From Candidatus Methanomethylophilaceae archaeon (lineage in GTDB: Archaea > Thermoplasmatota > Thermoplasmata > Methanomassiliicoccales > Methanomethylophilaceae): 64,000 bases of DNA. This document shows positions 37,402-46,026 of the stretch, piece after piece; within the stretch, counting starts at the first letter, position 1; each line of letters opens with the position of its first letter. The notes under the pieces are model-generated. The model had not been told where the DNA came from. It made no database searches and saw nothing but the letters and a program-made list of their open reading frames with translations. Location of the stretch: NCBI GenBank assembly GCA_017519045.1, contig JAFWTC010000022.1:1-64000 (forward strand), read 5' to 3'. Made by a program: the position numbers and the translations under genes.

Positions 37402-37803
37402 ATGGTAGCGATACCCAAAGAAGTTCTGGACATCATCAAGCCCGAGTCTGTGAAAACCCTGGTGACCGTCGATGCCGCCGGCCAGCCCCATGCGGTCGTC
37501 TGCGGAAGCATCATGGCCTGCCCCGTCGACGCCAGCAAGGTCATCGTCGGAGAGATCCTCATGAAGAGGGCCGCCGCCAACCTCGCCGCGACCAAGAAGG
37601 CCGCGATGGTGATCACCGCCGGAATGACCTCCTACGAGCTCGTCCTCAAGAACCCCGTCCGCATAACCTCCGGCCCCGCATTCGACCAGATGAACGCCGG
37701 CCTCGCCGCGATCAAGCTCCACGCCAACGCCGTCTGGGCCTTCGACGTCGACGCCGTGTACAACGAGAGCGCCGGACCCGCCGCCGGAACCAAGATAGCT
37801 TGA
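37402..37803 (+). CDS. PPOX-type flavin-nucleotide-binding protein
   Basis: A 133-residue split-barrel flavin-binding protein of the pyridoxamine 5'-phosphate oxidase class. It begins MVAIPKEVLDIIKPESVKTLVTVDAAGQPHAV, the strand pattern of the FMN-binding barrel. Many methanogen homologs bind FMN or F420; the substrate cannot be told. Start ATG 37402. It ends with TGA. Confidence 0.78.
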   Translation: MVAIPKEVLDIIKPESVKTLVTVDAAGQPHAVVCGSIMACPVDASKVIVGEILMKRAAANLAATKKAAMVITAGMTSYELVLKNPVRITSGPAFDQMNAGLAAIKLHANAVWAFDVDAVYNESAGPAAGTKIA

Positions 37804-37867
37804 AACCATCGCCGTCTCCCCGGAGGCGGCCCTTTCACCAACTTATTATCAGATTAACCCGTACGCG

Positions 37868-38479
37868 ATGCCGATGGACGAGACGCAGATAATCGACTGG
37901 CTCCAGGCGTACCTTCCGCAGATCATCCTCCTGCTGGGAGGGCTGCTCGCGGTATGCATCGCCCTGGCCTATGCCAAGGACAAGGACGGGGGCAAGTACA
38001 AGGCCCTCATGGCCGTCGGATTCCTGTTCGGCGTGGCCATGCTCTTCGAAGCACTCACGATGTACACGACATGGCGTACCATCACGGCGATCCTGGTCGC
38101 CTTGACCGCCTACACCCTGATAATCAGACCGTTCCGCAACGTCAACTTCTCCGTGATAGCGGCGATGATCGTGGTCGCGTTCGTCTACATATGGCTGGCC
38201 TCGTTCGACGGATACTCCCTGTTTGGGGCGATCGACCTGACGTTCCTGTCCCAGGGATGGGTCCGCATAATAGTGTCGTTCATCGCCGGCGCCATAATGT
38301 ACGGGATCTGCAGCTTCGCCGAGGCGATAGTCAAGTTCTTCGGGAAGCTGCTGAACTGCTGGCCCATCCTATTCATCCTGGGACTGGTCTGCATCGCTGA
38401 GGCGGTTCTGATGTTCATGGGATACGGTTCCCTGATCGATTACCTGAGCGTGCCGGAGTCGCTAAAACTAAACCTTTAA
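37868..38479 (+). CDS. six-helix membrane protein
   Basis: A 203-residue very hydrophobic protein with about six transmembrane helices and a charged loop after helix 1 (AKDKDGGKYK). ATG 37868 and ATG 37874 are both possible starts. No conserved motif is recognised. It ends with TAA and is followed by tRNA-Arg. Confidence 0.7.
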   Translation: MPMDETQIIDWLQAYLPQIILLLGGLLAVCIALAYAKDKDGGKYKALMAVGFLFGVAMLFEALTMYTTWRTITAILVALTAYTLIIRPFRNVNFSVIAAMIVVAFVYIWLASFDGYSLFGAIDLTFLSQGWVRIIVSFIAGAIMYGICSFAEAIVKFFGKLLNCWPILFILGLVCIAEAVLMFMGYGSLIDYLSVPESLKLNL

Positions 38480-38508
38480 ATGATAGTAGACGATGGCGGA
38501 CTCAGAGT

Positions 38509-38583
38509 GGGCTCGTGGCTTAGCCAGGATATAGCGCTGGCCTTCTAAGCCAGACGCCCCGGGTTCGAATCCCGGCGGGCCCG
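38509..38583 (+). tRNA. tRNA-Arg (TCT)
   Basis: Acceptor GGGCTCG pairs with CGGGCCC, discriminator G, then encoded CCA (38584-38586). The anticodon arm CTGGC-CTTCTAA-GCCAG gives TCT, reading AGA. It is the only arginine tRNA in the window; none with anticodon TCG (for CGA) is present here. Confidence 0.92.
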
Positions 38584-38632
38584 CCAAGGATGCATCACCC
38601 CGGTGATGACGCATTCAAGGAAGGAAATCACC

Positions 38633-38740
38633 ATGAAGAGAGGCTCACGCGCCTGGAAGAAACGCGGCAACCAGCGTTGGAAGTGGCGCAAGAAGAAGAT
38701 GAGAAGAAGAAAGAGAGCAGCGAAGATGCGCAAGAAGTGA
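38633..38740 (+). CDS. rpl41e: 50S ribosomal protein L41e
   Basis: A 35-residue protein, MKRGSRAWKKRG followed by RWKWRKKKMRRRKR and ending KMRKK, about two-thirds Lys/Arg. This matches the L41e pattern of a single basic helix. Start ATG 38633 behind AAGGAA. It has 11 arginines encoded by AGA, CGC or CGT and none by CGA. It lies between two tRNA genes, which may make it easy to miss. Confidence 0.72.
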   Translation: MKRGSRAWKKRGNQRWKWRKKKMRRRKRAAKMRKK

Positions 38741-38763
38741 TCGCGACTCGCTATCACACTCAA

Positions 38764-38935
38764 GGGGGTATAGGCTAACCTGGCAGACTGGTGGGCTCCA
38801 GTTATTGAGAGTGATTGTAAATGGGTTTGCTGACAGTTGATGAATAACTGGAGCGATGACTCATTTAATTCCGCGGGAGGTAGCTCCTCCCGTAGTGGAA
38901 ACCCGCTGACGAGGGTTCAAATCCCTCTGCCCCCA
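38764..38935 (+). tRNA. tRNA-Trp (CCA) with box C/D-bearing intron
   Basis: Exon 1 is about 38764-38801 and exon 2 about 38901-38935. The acceptor GGGGGTA pairs with TGCCCCC. The anticodon loop CTCCAG carries CCA (Trp), interrupted after position 37 by a 99-base intron. The GTTCAAATC T loop is intact. CCA is not encoded. In many Euryarchaeota the tRNA-Trp intron guides its own 2'-O-methylation. Confidence 0.9.
38802..38900 (+). ncRNA. tRNA-Trp intron, candidate box C/D guide RNA
   Basis: The intron contains GTGATTG (C-like), CTGA (D'-like), TTGATGA (C'-like) and GATGA elements spaced as in the archaeal tRNA-Trp intron C/D RNA, plus a long hairpin CGGGAGG/CCTCCCG near the 3' splice site. In other archaea this RNA directs methylation of C34 and U39 of its own pre-tRNA; here that is inferred. 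Confidence 0.55.
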
Positions 38936-39039
38936 CCTGCGCATCTCCGATGGCTCTTTCGGGCACCTTCGTGTGCCTCCCAACTTTTTAAATTCTTTTT
39001 TTTGAATTATGAATTCCCCTACGTCAGGTCGTAGGAAAT

Positions 39040-39066
39040 AGAAAAGAAAGGCGGGGGAGGCCCCCC
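39040..39066 (-). terminator. terminator directly after CGA end of UPF0210 gene
   Basis: On the minus strand the CGA at 39067-39069 is immediately followed by GGGGGGCCTCCCCC and then TTTCTTTTC, a hairpin plus T-rich tract. Confidence 0.65.
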
Positions 39067-40431
39067 TCGGTTTTTGAAGCTGTGTATGGGCGCGGGGATC
39101 CTTCCGCCGCGGTTCACGAAATCGGCGCAGCCGTACTTGTTGACGGGCATTATGCGGGCCTCTCCGAGAAGCCCTCCGAACTCCGCCACCTCTCCGACGC
39201 CCTTCCCAATCACGGGGATGACCCTGACGGCGGTCGTCTTCTGGTTGACCATGCCTATGGCCATCTCGTCCGCGATGATTCCGGATATCGTGGATGCGGG
39301 GGTGTCGCCGGGGATCGCTATCATGTCGAGCCCCACGGAGCATACGCACGTCATGGCCTCCAGCTTCTCCAGGGTGAGCGCGCCGATCGCGGCCGCCTCG
39401 GCCATGGAGCTGTCCTCGCTCACGGGGATGAAGGCGCCGCTCAGTCCTCCGACGTAGGATGAGGCCATCACGCCGCCCTTCTTGACCTGGTCGTTGAGTA
39501 TGGCCAAGGCGGCGGTGGTTCCGGGCGCCCCCGCGTACTCCATCCCCATCTCGTGGATGATGTCCGCTATGCTGTCGCCCACGGCGGGCGTCGGCGCCAG
39601 GGAGAGGTCCACGATTCCGAACGGGACCCCCAGCCTCCTCGAGGCCTCCTTCGCATACAGCTGGCCTATCCTCGTTATCTTGAACGCCGTCTTCTTTATC
39701 GTCTCGCAGAGGACCTCGAAGCCTTCTCCCCTCACCTGCGAGAGCGCGTTCTTCACCACTCCGGGTCCGCTCACGCCCACGTTCAGGACGCAGTCCGCTT
39801 CGGTGACCCCGTTGAACGCGCCGGCCATGAAGGGATTGTCGTCGGCGGGATTGCAGAACACCACGAGCTTGGCGCATCCCAGGGAGTCCCTGTCCTTGGT
39901 GCGCTCCGCGGTCTTCAGAACCGTCTCGCCCATGATCCTCACGGCGTCCATGTTGATCCCGGCCTTGGTGGAGCCGAGGCTCACGGAGGAGCAGACCCTC
40001 TCGGTGCGGGCCAGCGCCTCCGGTATGGAGGCAATGAGGTTCTCGTCGGCGGGCGTCATCCCCTTCTGGACCAGTGCGGAGAAGCCTCCGATGAAGTTGA
40101 CGCCGACGTCCTTCGCGGCCGCGTCCAGGGCCTCCGCGATCCTGACGAACCCTTCCGGGCCCTTGCAGGCGGAGCCGCCTATCAGAGCCGCAGGGGTGAT
40201 GGATATCCTCTTGTTGATCACGGGCACCCCGAACTCCAGCCCGATGTCGTCGCCGACGGACACCAGGTCCTTGGCGCGGTCGGTGATCTTCGAATAGACG
40301 TTGTCGCAGAGCGAGTCCAGGTCGGGGGAGATGCAGTCCAGCAGGCTGATCCCCATGGTTATGGTCCTGACGTCGAGGTTCTCGTGCAGGATCATGTCGT
40401 TGGTCTCAAGGACCTCTTTCAGCTCGATCAT
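39067..40431 (-). CDS. UPF0210 (PFL/DUF711) family protein
   Basis: A 454-residue UPF0210 protein, a pyruvate-formate-lyase-like fold of unknown reaction often encoded beside an ACT-domain protein (UPF0237), as here. It ends in [13 protein letters not shown] and the family commonly ends at the equivalent PAPxxSLKN. The next codon is CGA (39067-39069), followed at once by a terminator. Conventional reading adds 16 Pro-rich residues coded by the terminator itself, to TGA 39019. Start ATG 40431, 10 bases after the ACT gene. No CGA occurs inside 454 codons. Confidence 0.88.
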
Positions 40432-40441
40432 GAGGCCACCC

Positions 40442-40714
40442 TCGGATCCTGTACATCATGTCGAAGATGTCCTCGCGCTGGGCCTTGATTACGCATCCGA
40501 TCTCGCGCCCGACCGCGTCCAGCCCCTCCGACATGGATGCGAACGTGCCCGAGTAGCCGTCCATGTCGACTATCATCATCATGTTGATGAACTCCTGGAC
40601 CGTGGTCTGCTTGATGTCCAGTATGTTTATGCCGTTCTCGGCGAAATAGGTGCAGACCGCGGCTATCAGCCCCACCCTGTCCTTACCCGTTAAGGTCACT
40701 ATCACTCTGTTCAT
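40442..40714 (-). CDS. ACT-domain protein (UPF0237)
   Basis: A 90-residue single ACT domain of the UPF0237 family: [31 protein letters not shown] and a C-terminus DIFDMMYRI. Family members usually end at this MxRI, 90-91 residues long. The next codon is CGA (40442-40444). Conventional reading would add 12 residues over the start of the UPF0210 gene to TGA 40406-40408. ACT domains bind small ligands, usually amino acids; it may regulate the operon or its UPF0210 partner. Confidence 0.85.
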
Positions 40715-40718
40715 TAGA

Positions 40719-42281
40719 TCGCCTTCCAGATCCCGACTGTCTCATGAGGGCGTACTCCAGCGAGTCCTTCAGGGCCGCCAGGCTCGCCCCGATTATGTTG
40801 ACGGAGACCCCGACCGTGGTCCATTCCTCCCTTCCGTCGGTGGACTTTATCAGCACGCGGACGCCCGTGCTGGTGCCGGAGCCCTCGTCCAGCACCCTGA
40901 CTTTGTAATCAGTCAGCCTGACGTCCTCGAGCTCGGGGAAGAAGCATCCCAGGCCTTTGCGCAGGGCGTTGTCCAGCGCGTTCACGGGTCCGTTCCCGTC
41001 CGCAGCGGTGTGCGCCGTCCTGCCGTTCCTGTCGGTGACCTTGATGCTGGCCTCCGATTCGGTCCCCTCGTTGCGGTCGTCGGTGTAGACCCTGAACCCG
41101 GTCACGTCGAACATCGGCTCCATCTCGCCCCTGAGCCTCTTGACCAGGAGCTCGAAGCTCGCATCCGCGCCCTCGAACTGGTAGCCGCGGAACTCCAGGT
41201 CCTTCACGGCGCTTACGATCGCCTCCTTGTCGTCGCCCTGTTCCAAGCCGAGGCGCCCCAGCTTCTCGGTGATGCTGGCCCTTCCGGCCATGTCTGACAC
41301 CAGGATCCTGCGGACGTTCCCTACGGACGCCGGGTCTACGTGCTCATACGTGCGGGGGTCCTTCGATAGCGCGGACACGTGCACCCCTCCCTTGTGGGCG
41401 AAGGCGCGACCGCCTACGTACGGCATGCCCGGGTTGGGGACCATGTTGGCCACCTCCCCCACGTACCTGGACAGGTCCGTGACCGTGCTCGGGTCGATGC
41501 CCCCCAGGTCCATCCCCATCTTGAGGGACAGGTTGGGGACCAGGGCGCACAGGTTGGCGTTCCCGCACCTCTCCCCGATGCCGTTGACGGTCCCCTGGAC
41601 CATGGAGCATCCTGCCTCCACGGCGGCCAGGGAGCAGGCCGTGGCCAGGTCCGAATCGTTGTGGCAGTGGATTCCCAGAGGGATCCCGAGTTCTTCCGAC
41701 GCCTCTCCGACGGCCCTGCGGACCATGTCGGGCAGGCTGCCGCCGTTGGTGTCGCACAGCACCGCCCATTCCGCTCCAGCCTCCTCCGCGGCTTGTACAG
41801 CTTCGATGGCATATCCGGGGTTCGAGGCGAACCCGTCGAAGAAGTGCTCCGCGTCGAACAGGACCCTCTTCCCCGCATCCTTCAGGAACGAGACGCTGTC
41901 CCTTATCAGGCGGACGTTGTCATCGAGCCCTATCTCCAAGGCCTCCCTGACATGGAAGTCCCACGTCTTTCCGAATATGCAGCACCATTCCGATCCGCAT
42001 CCGGCCAGCGCCTTGAGGCCCGCGTCCTCGTCCGCTGGAACGCCCGGGCGGCAGGTGCTCCCGAAGGCCACCAGCTTCGATCCGGACAGGCGCAGCTTCG
42101 ATGCGCGGGAGAAGAACTCGTCGTCCTTCGGGTTGGATCCCGGCCAGCCCCCTTCGATGAAGTCGGCTCCGAAGGCGTCCAGCCTCCTGGCTATGTCGAT
42201 CTTGTCGCCGCATGAGAATGAGACGCCCTCGGTCTGGGCGCCGTCCCTGAGCGTGGTGTCGTAGACGTAGACTCTCTTCAT
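40719..42281 (-). CDS. cimA: (R)-citramalate synthase / 2-isopropylmalate synthase-like
   Basis: A 520-residue CimA-type enzyme. The HMGL-like TIM barrel has TTLRDGAQTEGVSF (residues about 9-22) and GIHCHNDSDLA; the C-terminal domain is LeuA-allosteric-like. It condenses pyruvate with acetyl-CoA to citramalate for isoleucine in many methanogens. Start ATG 42281, 1 base after the CGA of homoserine dehydrogenase. In-frame CGA at 40719-40721 lies 4 bases before the ACT gene's ATG. Conventional stop is 40683-40685, 12 codons into the next gene. Confidence 0.85.
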
Positions 42282-42282
42282 C

Positions 42283-43284
42283 TCGTCCCTTCGTCCTTCT
42301 CTCGAGTATCGCCATCAGGTCGCTGAGGATGGCCGACGCCGTCTCCGCGCGTCCCGCGCCCCTTCCGGACACGGTGACGGGACCGGCGAGGTCCGTGACG
42401 ATCTGGGCGGTGTTCAAGGTGCCGGATATGCTGAGCGGGTGCCCCTTGGGGATCAGCCTGGGCCCGACCTCGAGCCTGCTGTCGCTCACCTCGCCTATGA
42501 GCCTTATGACCATGTTGCGGGAGGCTGCCATTGACACGGCCTCCTCGGTTATCGACGTTATGCCGGTGATCTTGATGTCATTGAAGGTGACGTTCCTGCC
42601 GAACACCGCGTTGGCTAGTATGGCGACCTTGCATGCGCTGTCGTAGCCCTCGATGTCGTTGGTCGGGTCGGTCTCGGCGTATCCCAGCTGCTGGGCCTCC
42701 TTCAGCGCCTGGTCGAAGGGCTGGCCCTTGTCCATCTTGCTGAGGATGTAGTTGCAGGTTCCGTTGAATATCCCGCGTATGGAGACTATCTTCTCCCCCA
42801 TGAGGTTCTCGGCGCACAGGTTCAGTATGGGCATGGCGCCTCCCACCGAGCCTTCAAACCTTAGCATGCACCCGTTCTTCTGGGCGAGTTCCGTAAGCTC
42901 GGCGTACTTCAGCGCCAAGGGCCCCTTGTTCACGGTTATGACGTCCTTGCCGCGCTTCAAGGCGGAGATGATGTTGCCCAGCCCCGCGCCGCCGGTCTTG
43001 ACGTCGGTCGGGCTGACCTCCACGAGCACGTCGTAGTCGGCCTTCGCCAGGACTTCGGCCGGATCGGTGTAGCCCTTGTCGCCGACGGTGCGCTTCTCCT
43101 TCTTCCTGGCCACGAGGGCGAGGGGGTCCAGGCCCGCGGGGTCGCACACGTACGTGCGGGAGTCCATCGCGCCGGTTATCGACACGTCCTGCCCGAACCT
43201 GTCCTTGATCATCTTCCCTTTGGACGCCAGAACCTCGGCGAACCCCTGGCCGACCGTGCCGAATCCGCATATGAAGACCTTCAT
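42283..43284 (-). CDS. hom: homoserine dehydrogenase
   Basis: A 333-residue homoserine dehydrogenase (aspartate semialdehyde to homoserine). NAD(P)-binding GFGTVGQG (residues about 7-14), catalytic region KGPLALKYAEL, and GIFNGTCNYIL and DIEGYDSACK motifs are clear. Single-domain type without ACT; the ACT regulator is the next gene upstream, 1 base away. The CGA at 42283-42285 is directly followed by G and the ATG of cimA (CGAGATG). Conventional reading continues 121 codons over cimA to 41920. Confidence 0.92.
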
Positions 43285-43285
43285 C

Positions 43286-43798
43286 TCACACGCCCCTCAC
43301 GTAGGTGATGCCGGATTCGCGGCACCTCTTGTCGAGGAATTGGTCCATCATGTCGAGGTCCTCCTCGCTGCGGGTCTTGACCGCCAGCATCGCGGTGCGT
43401 CCGGAGTCCGCGCCCTTGGAGGAGTACCTGACGTCCGTGGCCTCCAGGTTTATCATCCCTCCGGCCTCCTTCATCAGGTCCTCGATCATCCCTCCGTCGA
43501 AGTCCCCTATCAACATGTACTCCATCGTGTACGTCTGGTAGACGGAGCCCAGCCTTGCGATGATGATGTCCTTCGACCTCCAGACGTCCTTGAGCCTGCA
43601 CAGCTGGTCCTTGCTCTCGACTTCGAAGGTCACGTTGATGCATATCCTGTGATTGACGATCTTCTCGCGGTTGTGGACGACCTCCAGGATATTCCCGTCC
43701 AGCAGGGATATGGGCTCCAGGGAGCCTACCAGCTGTCCGGGATGGTCTTTGACGAACAGTTCAGCGTTGACGATCATCTTCGCACCGAATGCGACCAC
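43286..43798 (-). CDS. ACT-domain regulator paired with homoserine dehydrogenase
   Basis: A 170-residue protein with ACT-like domain features (AELFVKDHPGQLVGSLEPISLLDGNI) and a second regulatory segment with MIEDLMKEAGG. Its TGA is 1 base before the ATG of hom, so it is most likely the separate threonine-sensing subunit of aspartate-family control (inference). Starts GTG 43798 and ATG 43777 are both possible; a TATATA-like element (TTATTATAGG) about 15 bases before the GTG leaves this open. Confidence 0.78.
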   Translation of the reverse strand: MVAFGAKMIVNAELFVKDHPGQLVGSLEPISLLDGNILEVVHNREKIVNHRICINVTFEVESKDQLCRLKDVWRSKDIIIARLGSVYQTYTMEYMLIGDFDGGMIEDLMKEAGGMINLEATDVRYSSKGADSGRTAMLAVKTRSEEDLDMMDQFLDKRCRESGITYVRGV

Positions 43799-43842
43799 AT
43801 CGCCGAATCCTATAATAATCTGTACTATTAGGAACAGAGAAG

Positions 43843-43926
43843 CGCCGAGGGGGAGATTTGAACTCCCGAGGGAAAATTCCCACGAGCTTTCCAGGCTCGC
43901 GCCTTACCGGGCTGGACCACCTCGGC
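43843..43926 (-). tRNA. tRNA-Ser (GGA)
   Basis: 84 bases with the long variable arm of serine tRNA. Acceptor GCCGAGG pairs with CCTCGGC, anticodon arm CGAGC-CTGGAAA-GCTCG gives GGA, reading TCC. T loop GTTCAAATC. A TATA element (AGTATTAATT, 43951-43960) lies about 25-30 bases upstream. Confidence 0.92.
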
Positions 43927-43950
43927 TTCGGACTGGGGAACTGGTGATTG

Positions 43951-43960
43951 AATTAATACT
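43951..43960 (-). promoter_or_regulatory. TATA box of tRNA-Ser
   Basis: AGTATTAATT, about 25-34 bases before the tRNA-Ser 5' end. It lies in the gap between the tRNA and the CGA end of the nitrilase gene; conventional reading of that gene would run through it. Confidence 0.5.
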
Positions 43961-43975
43961 TTTCTCTAACCAGCC

Positions 43976-44734
43976 TCGATACCATTCCACGTCGCGGCGG
44001 AAGTCGTCGAGATGGCGCCTTTCCTTCCTGGACCGTTCCAGCTCGTCCGTGTCTATGGTCATCATCGCCGTCCCGACGCCGTCGCACTCCGCCACGGTGC
44101 GTCCGAACGGGTCCAATCCGCGGGAGCATCCATGCATCTCCAGCCCGGCCATCGGCCCGACGTTGTTGACGTAGGCGAGGTAGGTCACGTTCTCCAGCGC
44201 CCTGGCGGGGAGGACCTTGTCCACGAAGGGCTTGGACTGGACTCCGGACGCGGCGCAGCACAGGTTCACCGACGACCCGGCAAGGGAGCGGCCGTGGAGG
44301 ACCTCCGGGAAGAACACGTCGTAGCAGATGCAGAGTCCGAACCTCACCCCGTGGTACGATCCCAGGGCGGGACGCATTCCGGGCGTGAAGCCGTCCTCGG
44401 AATAGGCGCCGAACCTGGCCAGATGGGCCTTGTCGTAGCGGGAGTCCCCGTCCGGCGACAGGAACAGGAGGCTGTTGGTCACGCCCTCGTCCGTCCATCC
44501 GGGCGATCCGACCGCCGCGGCCTTGTCCATGTCCCTGCAGGCGTCGGAGACGATCCCGACGGCCGTCTCCACCCTGTCCTCCAGCCCTTCCAGAGGGGCG
44601 CCGTATCCTGTCATGAACATCTCCGGGAGGACGACGACGTCCGCACGGCCCATGAGCTTCACCACTGTTTCAGCGTTCCTCTCCGGTTCGCCCATCTCCG
44701 GACGTATCTGGCAAAGGAGCAGTCCGACCTTCAT
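43976..44734 (-). CDS. carbon-nitrogen hydrolase (nitrilase superfamily)
   Basis: A 252-residue nitrilase-superfamily enzyme with the Glu-Lys-Cys triad: PEMFMTGY (Glu, residues about 37-44), DKAHLARFG (Lys) and CICYDVFFPEV (Cys). Probably an amidase on a small amide. Start ATG 44734 preferred to ATG 44764. The family ends with a motif like LxDRRPDLY; here it is DDFRRDVEWY followed by CGA (43976-43978). Conventional reading adds 24 residues, crosses the tRNA-Ser promoter and ends inside that tRNA at 43904. Confidence 0.87.
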
Positions 44735-44817
44735 GGGGGCGCCATGCGCCTCCGCGTATTTCATCGGACCGCCCGGCCTGCGGACATCTTATAAGATTGT
44801 ACGCCGATGGGGTCGCG

Positions 44818-45603
44818 ATGGCCGGAGTCAGCATACCCAACATCACCTCGGAGGACGTCCAGGGGCTCCTCGGATTCATTAGGAAGACCATAAAGGACAT
44901 CGGGTGCGACGGTGTCGTGATAGGGATCAGCGGAGGAATCGACTCCGCCGTTGTCACGAAGCTGTGCGCGGACGCCATCGGGGCTGACAAGGTCCTCAAC
45001 GTGTTCATGCCGTCCCGCGTGACTCCTGCGGAGGACTACAAGACCACCGCAGAGTTATGCGCGATGTTCGGCACCGAATACAAGGTCATCGACATCCAGC
45101 CCGCGGTTGACGCATTGGCCGCCGTCCTGCTCTCGGGCAAGGAGACACCCCTGGAGCGCGGGAACATATCCGCCAGGTGCAGGATGATCGTGCTCTACAA
45201 CCTGGCGAAGAAGAGGAACAGCGTGGTGATGGGCACGTCCAACCAGAGCGAGCTCATGATGGGGTACTTCACCAAGTTCGGCGACGGCGCCTGCGACGTC
45301 ACTCCGCTCGCGAACATGTACAAGACCGAGGTCAGGCAGATCGCAGCGATGATAGGGATCCCGGAGGCCATAATAGCCAAGCCGCCGTCGGCGGGACTCT
45401 GGGAGGGCCAGACCGACGAGTCCGAGATGGGCATAAAGTACGCCGATTTGGACAGGATCCTGTATTCCATGGAGCAGGACCGCACGGACGCCCAGATAGA
45501 GTCCGACACTGGGATACCCAGGGACGTCGTGGCGGGCATCCGCGCCCAGGTGGACTCCATGGAGCACAAGAGGCTTCCGCCCATCCGTCCCGACGATTTC
45601 TGA
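44818..45603 (+). CDS. nadE: NH3-dependent NAD+ synthetase
   Basis: A 261-residue NAD+ synthetase (deamido-NAD + NH3 + ATP to NAD+). The PP-loop GISGGIDSAVV (residues about 36-46) and the conserved SELMMGYFTKFGD and PPSAGLWEGQTDE segments are present. No glutaminase domain. Start ATG 44818. It ends with TGA 8 bases before the convergent HMA gene. Confidence 0.93.
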   Translation: MAGVSIPNITSEDVQGLLGFIRKTIKDIGCDGVVIGISGGIDSAVVTKLCADAIGADKVLNVFMPSRVTPAEDYKTTAELCAMFGTEYKVIDIQPAVDALAAVLLSGKETPLERGNISARCRMIVLYNLAKKRNSVVMGTSNQSELMMGYFTKFGDGACDVTPLANMYKTEVRQIAAMIGIPEAIIAKPPSAGLWEGQTDESEMGIKYADLDRILYSMEQDRTDAQIESDTGIPRDVVAGIRAQVDSMEHKRLPPIRPDDF

Positions 45604-45610
45604 AGGAGAA

Positions 45611-45847
45611 TCGCTGGATCCTCTTCACGTTCACGTCGCCCTGGGCCTTCTCCGCGCTTCTGACGACCTCCGAGGCCACGCTCTCCTCGCATCCGTCCTC
45701 GCAGTCTATTATGAAGCGCTTGGTCACGAACATGAGGCAGGCGCCTTTCACTCCCGGGAACCTCTGGATGTGGGCCTCGATCTTGTCGGCGCAATCCTGG
45801 CATTCCAGGCCGTCCATGTAGAACACCATCTTCATGCCGAAGTGCAT
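45611..45847 (-). CDS. heavy-metal-associated (HMA) domain protein
   Basis: A 78-residue protein similar to HMA metallochaperone domains: MDGLECQDCADKIEAHIQRFPGVKGACLMF with the CxxC metal motif, then a second strand set. ATG 45847 and ATG 45835 are possible starts; TATA (CTATACG) about 15-22 bases upstream favours the first. The first in-frame CGA (45611-45613) ends it 7 bases from the convergent nadE stop. Conventional reading runs to 45332, 270 bases antisense to nadE. Confidence 0.75.
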
Positions 45848-45897
45848 GGGCGACGGGCGTATAGCCTTGTCGAAGGATGGATGAGGGGAAGAAATAG

Positions 45898-45970
45898 TGC
45901 TCACGACGGGATTCGAACCCGTGTTGAAGCCTCGAGAGGGCTTCATGATTGGCCACTACACCACATGAGC
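45898..45970 (-). tRNA. tRNA-Glu (CTC)
   Basis: Acceptor GCTCATG pairs with CGTGAGC. Anticodon arm AAGCC-CTCTCGA-GGCTT gives CTC, reading GAG. T loop GTTCGAATC. CCA not encoded. Confidence 0.9.
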
Positions 45971-46026
45971 AGTAAACATCCGATATCATGGTTATATTTA
46001 TGCTTTTTTGTCAATCGCCGATCATG

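Noticed and set aside
38590-38778. 62-residue charged frame between two tRNA genes
   Set aside because: It is an out-of-frame shadow of the L41e gene; the L41e frame gives a recognisable basic ribosomal protein.
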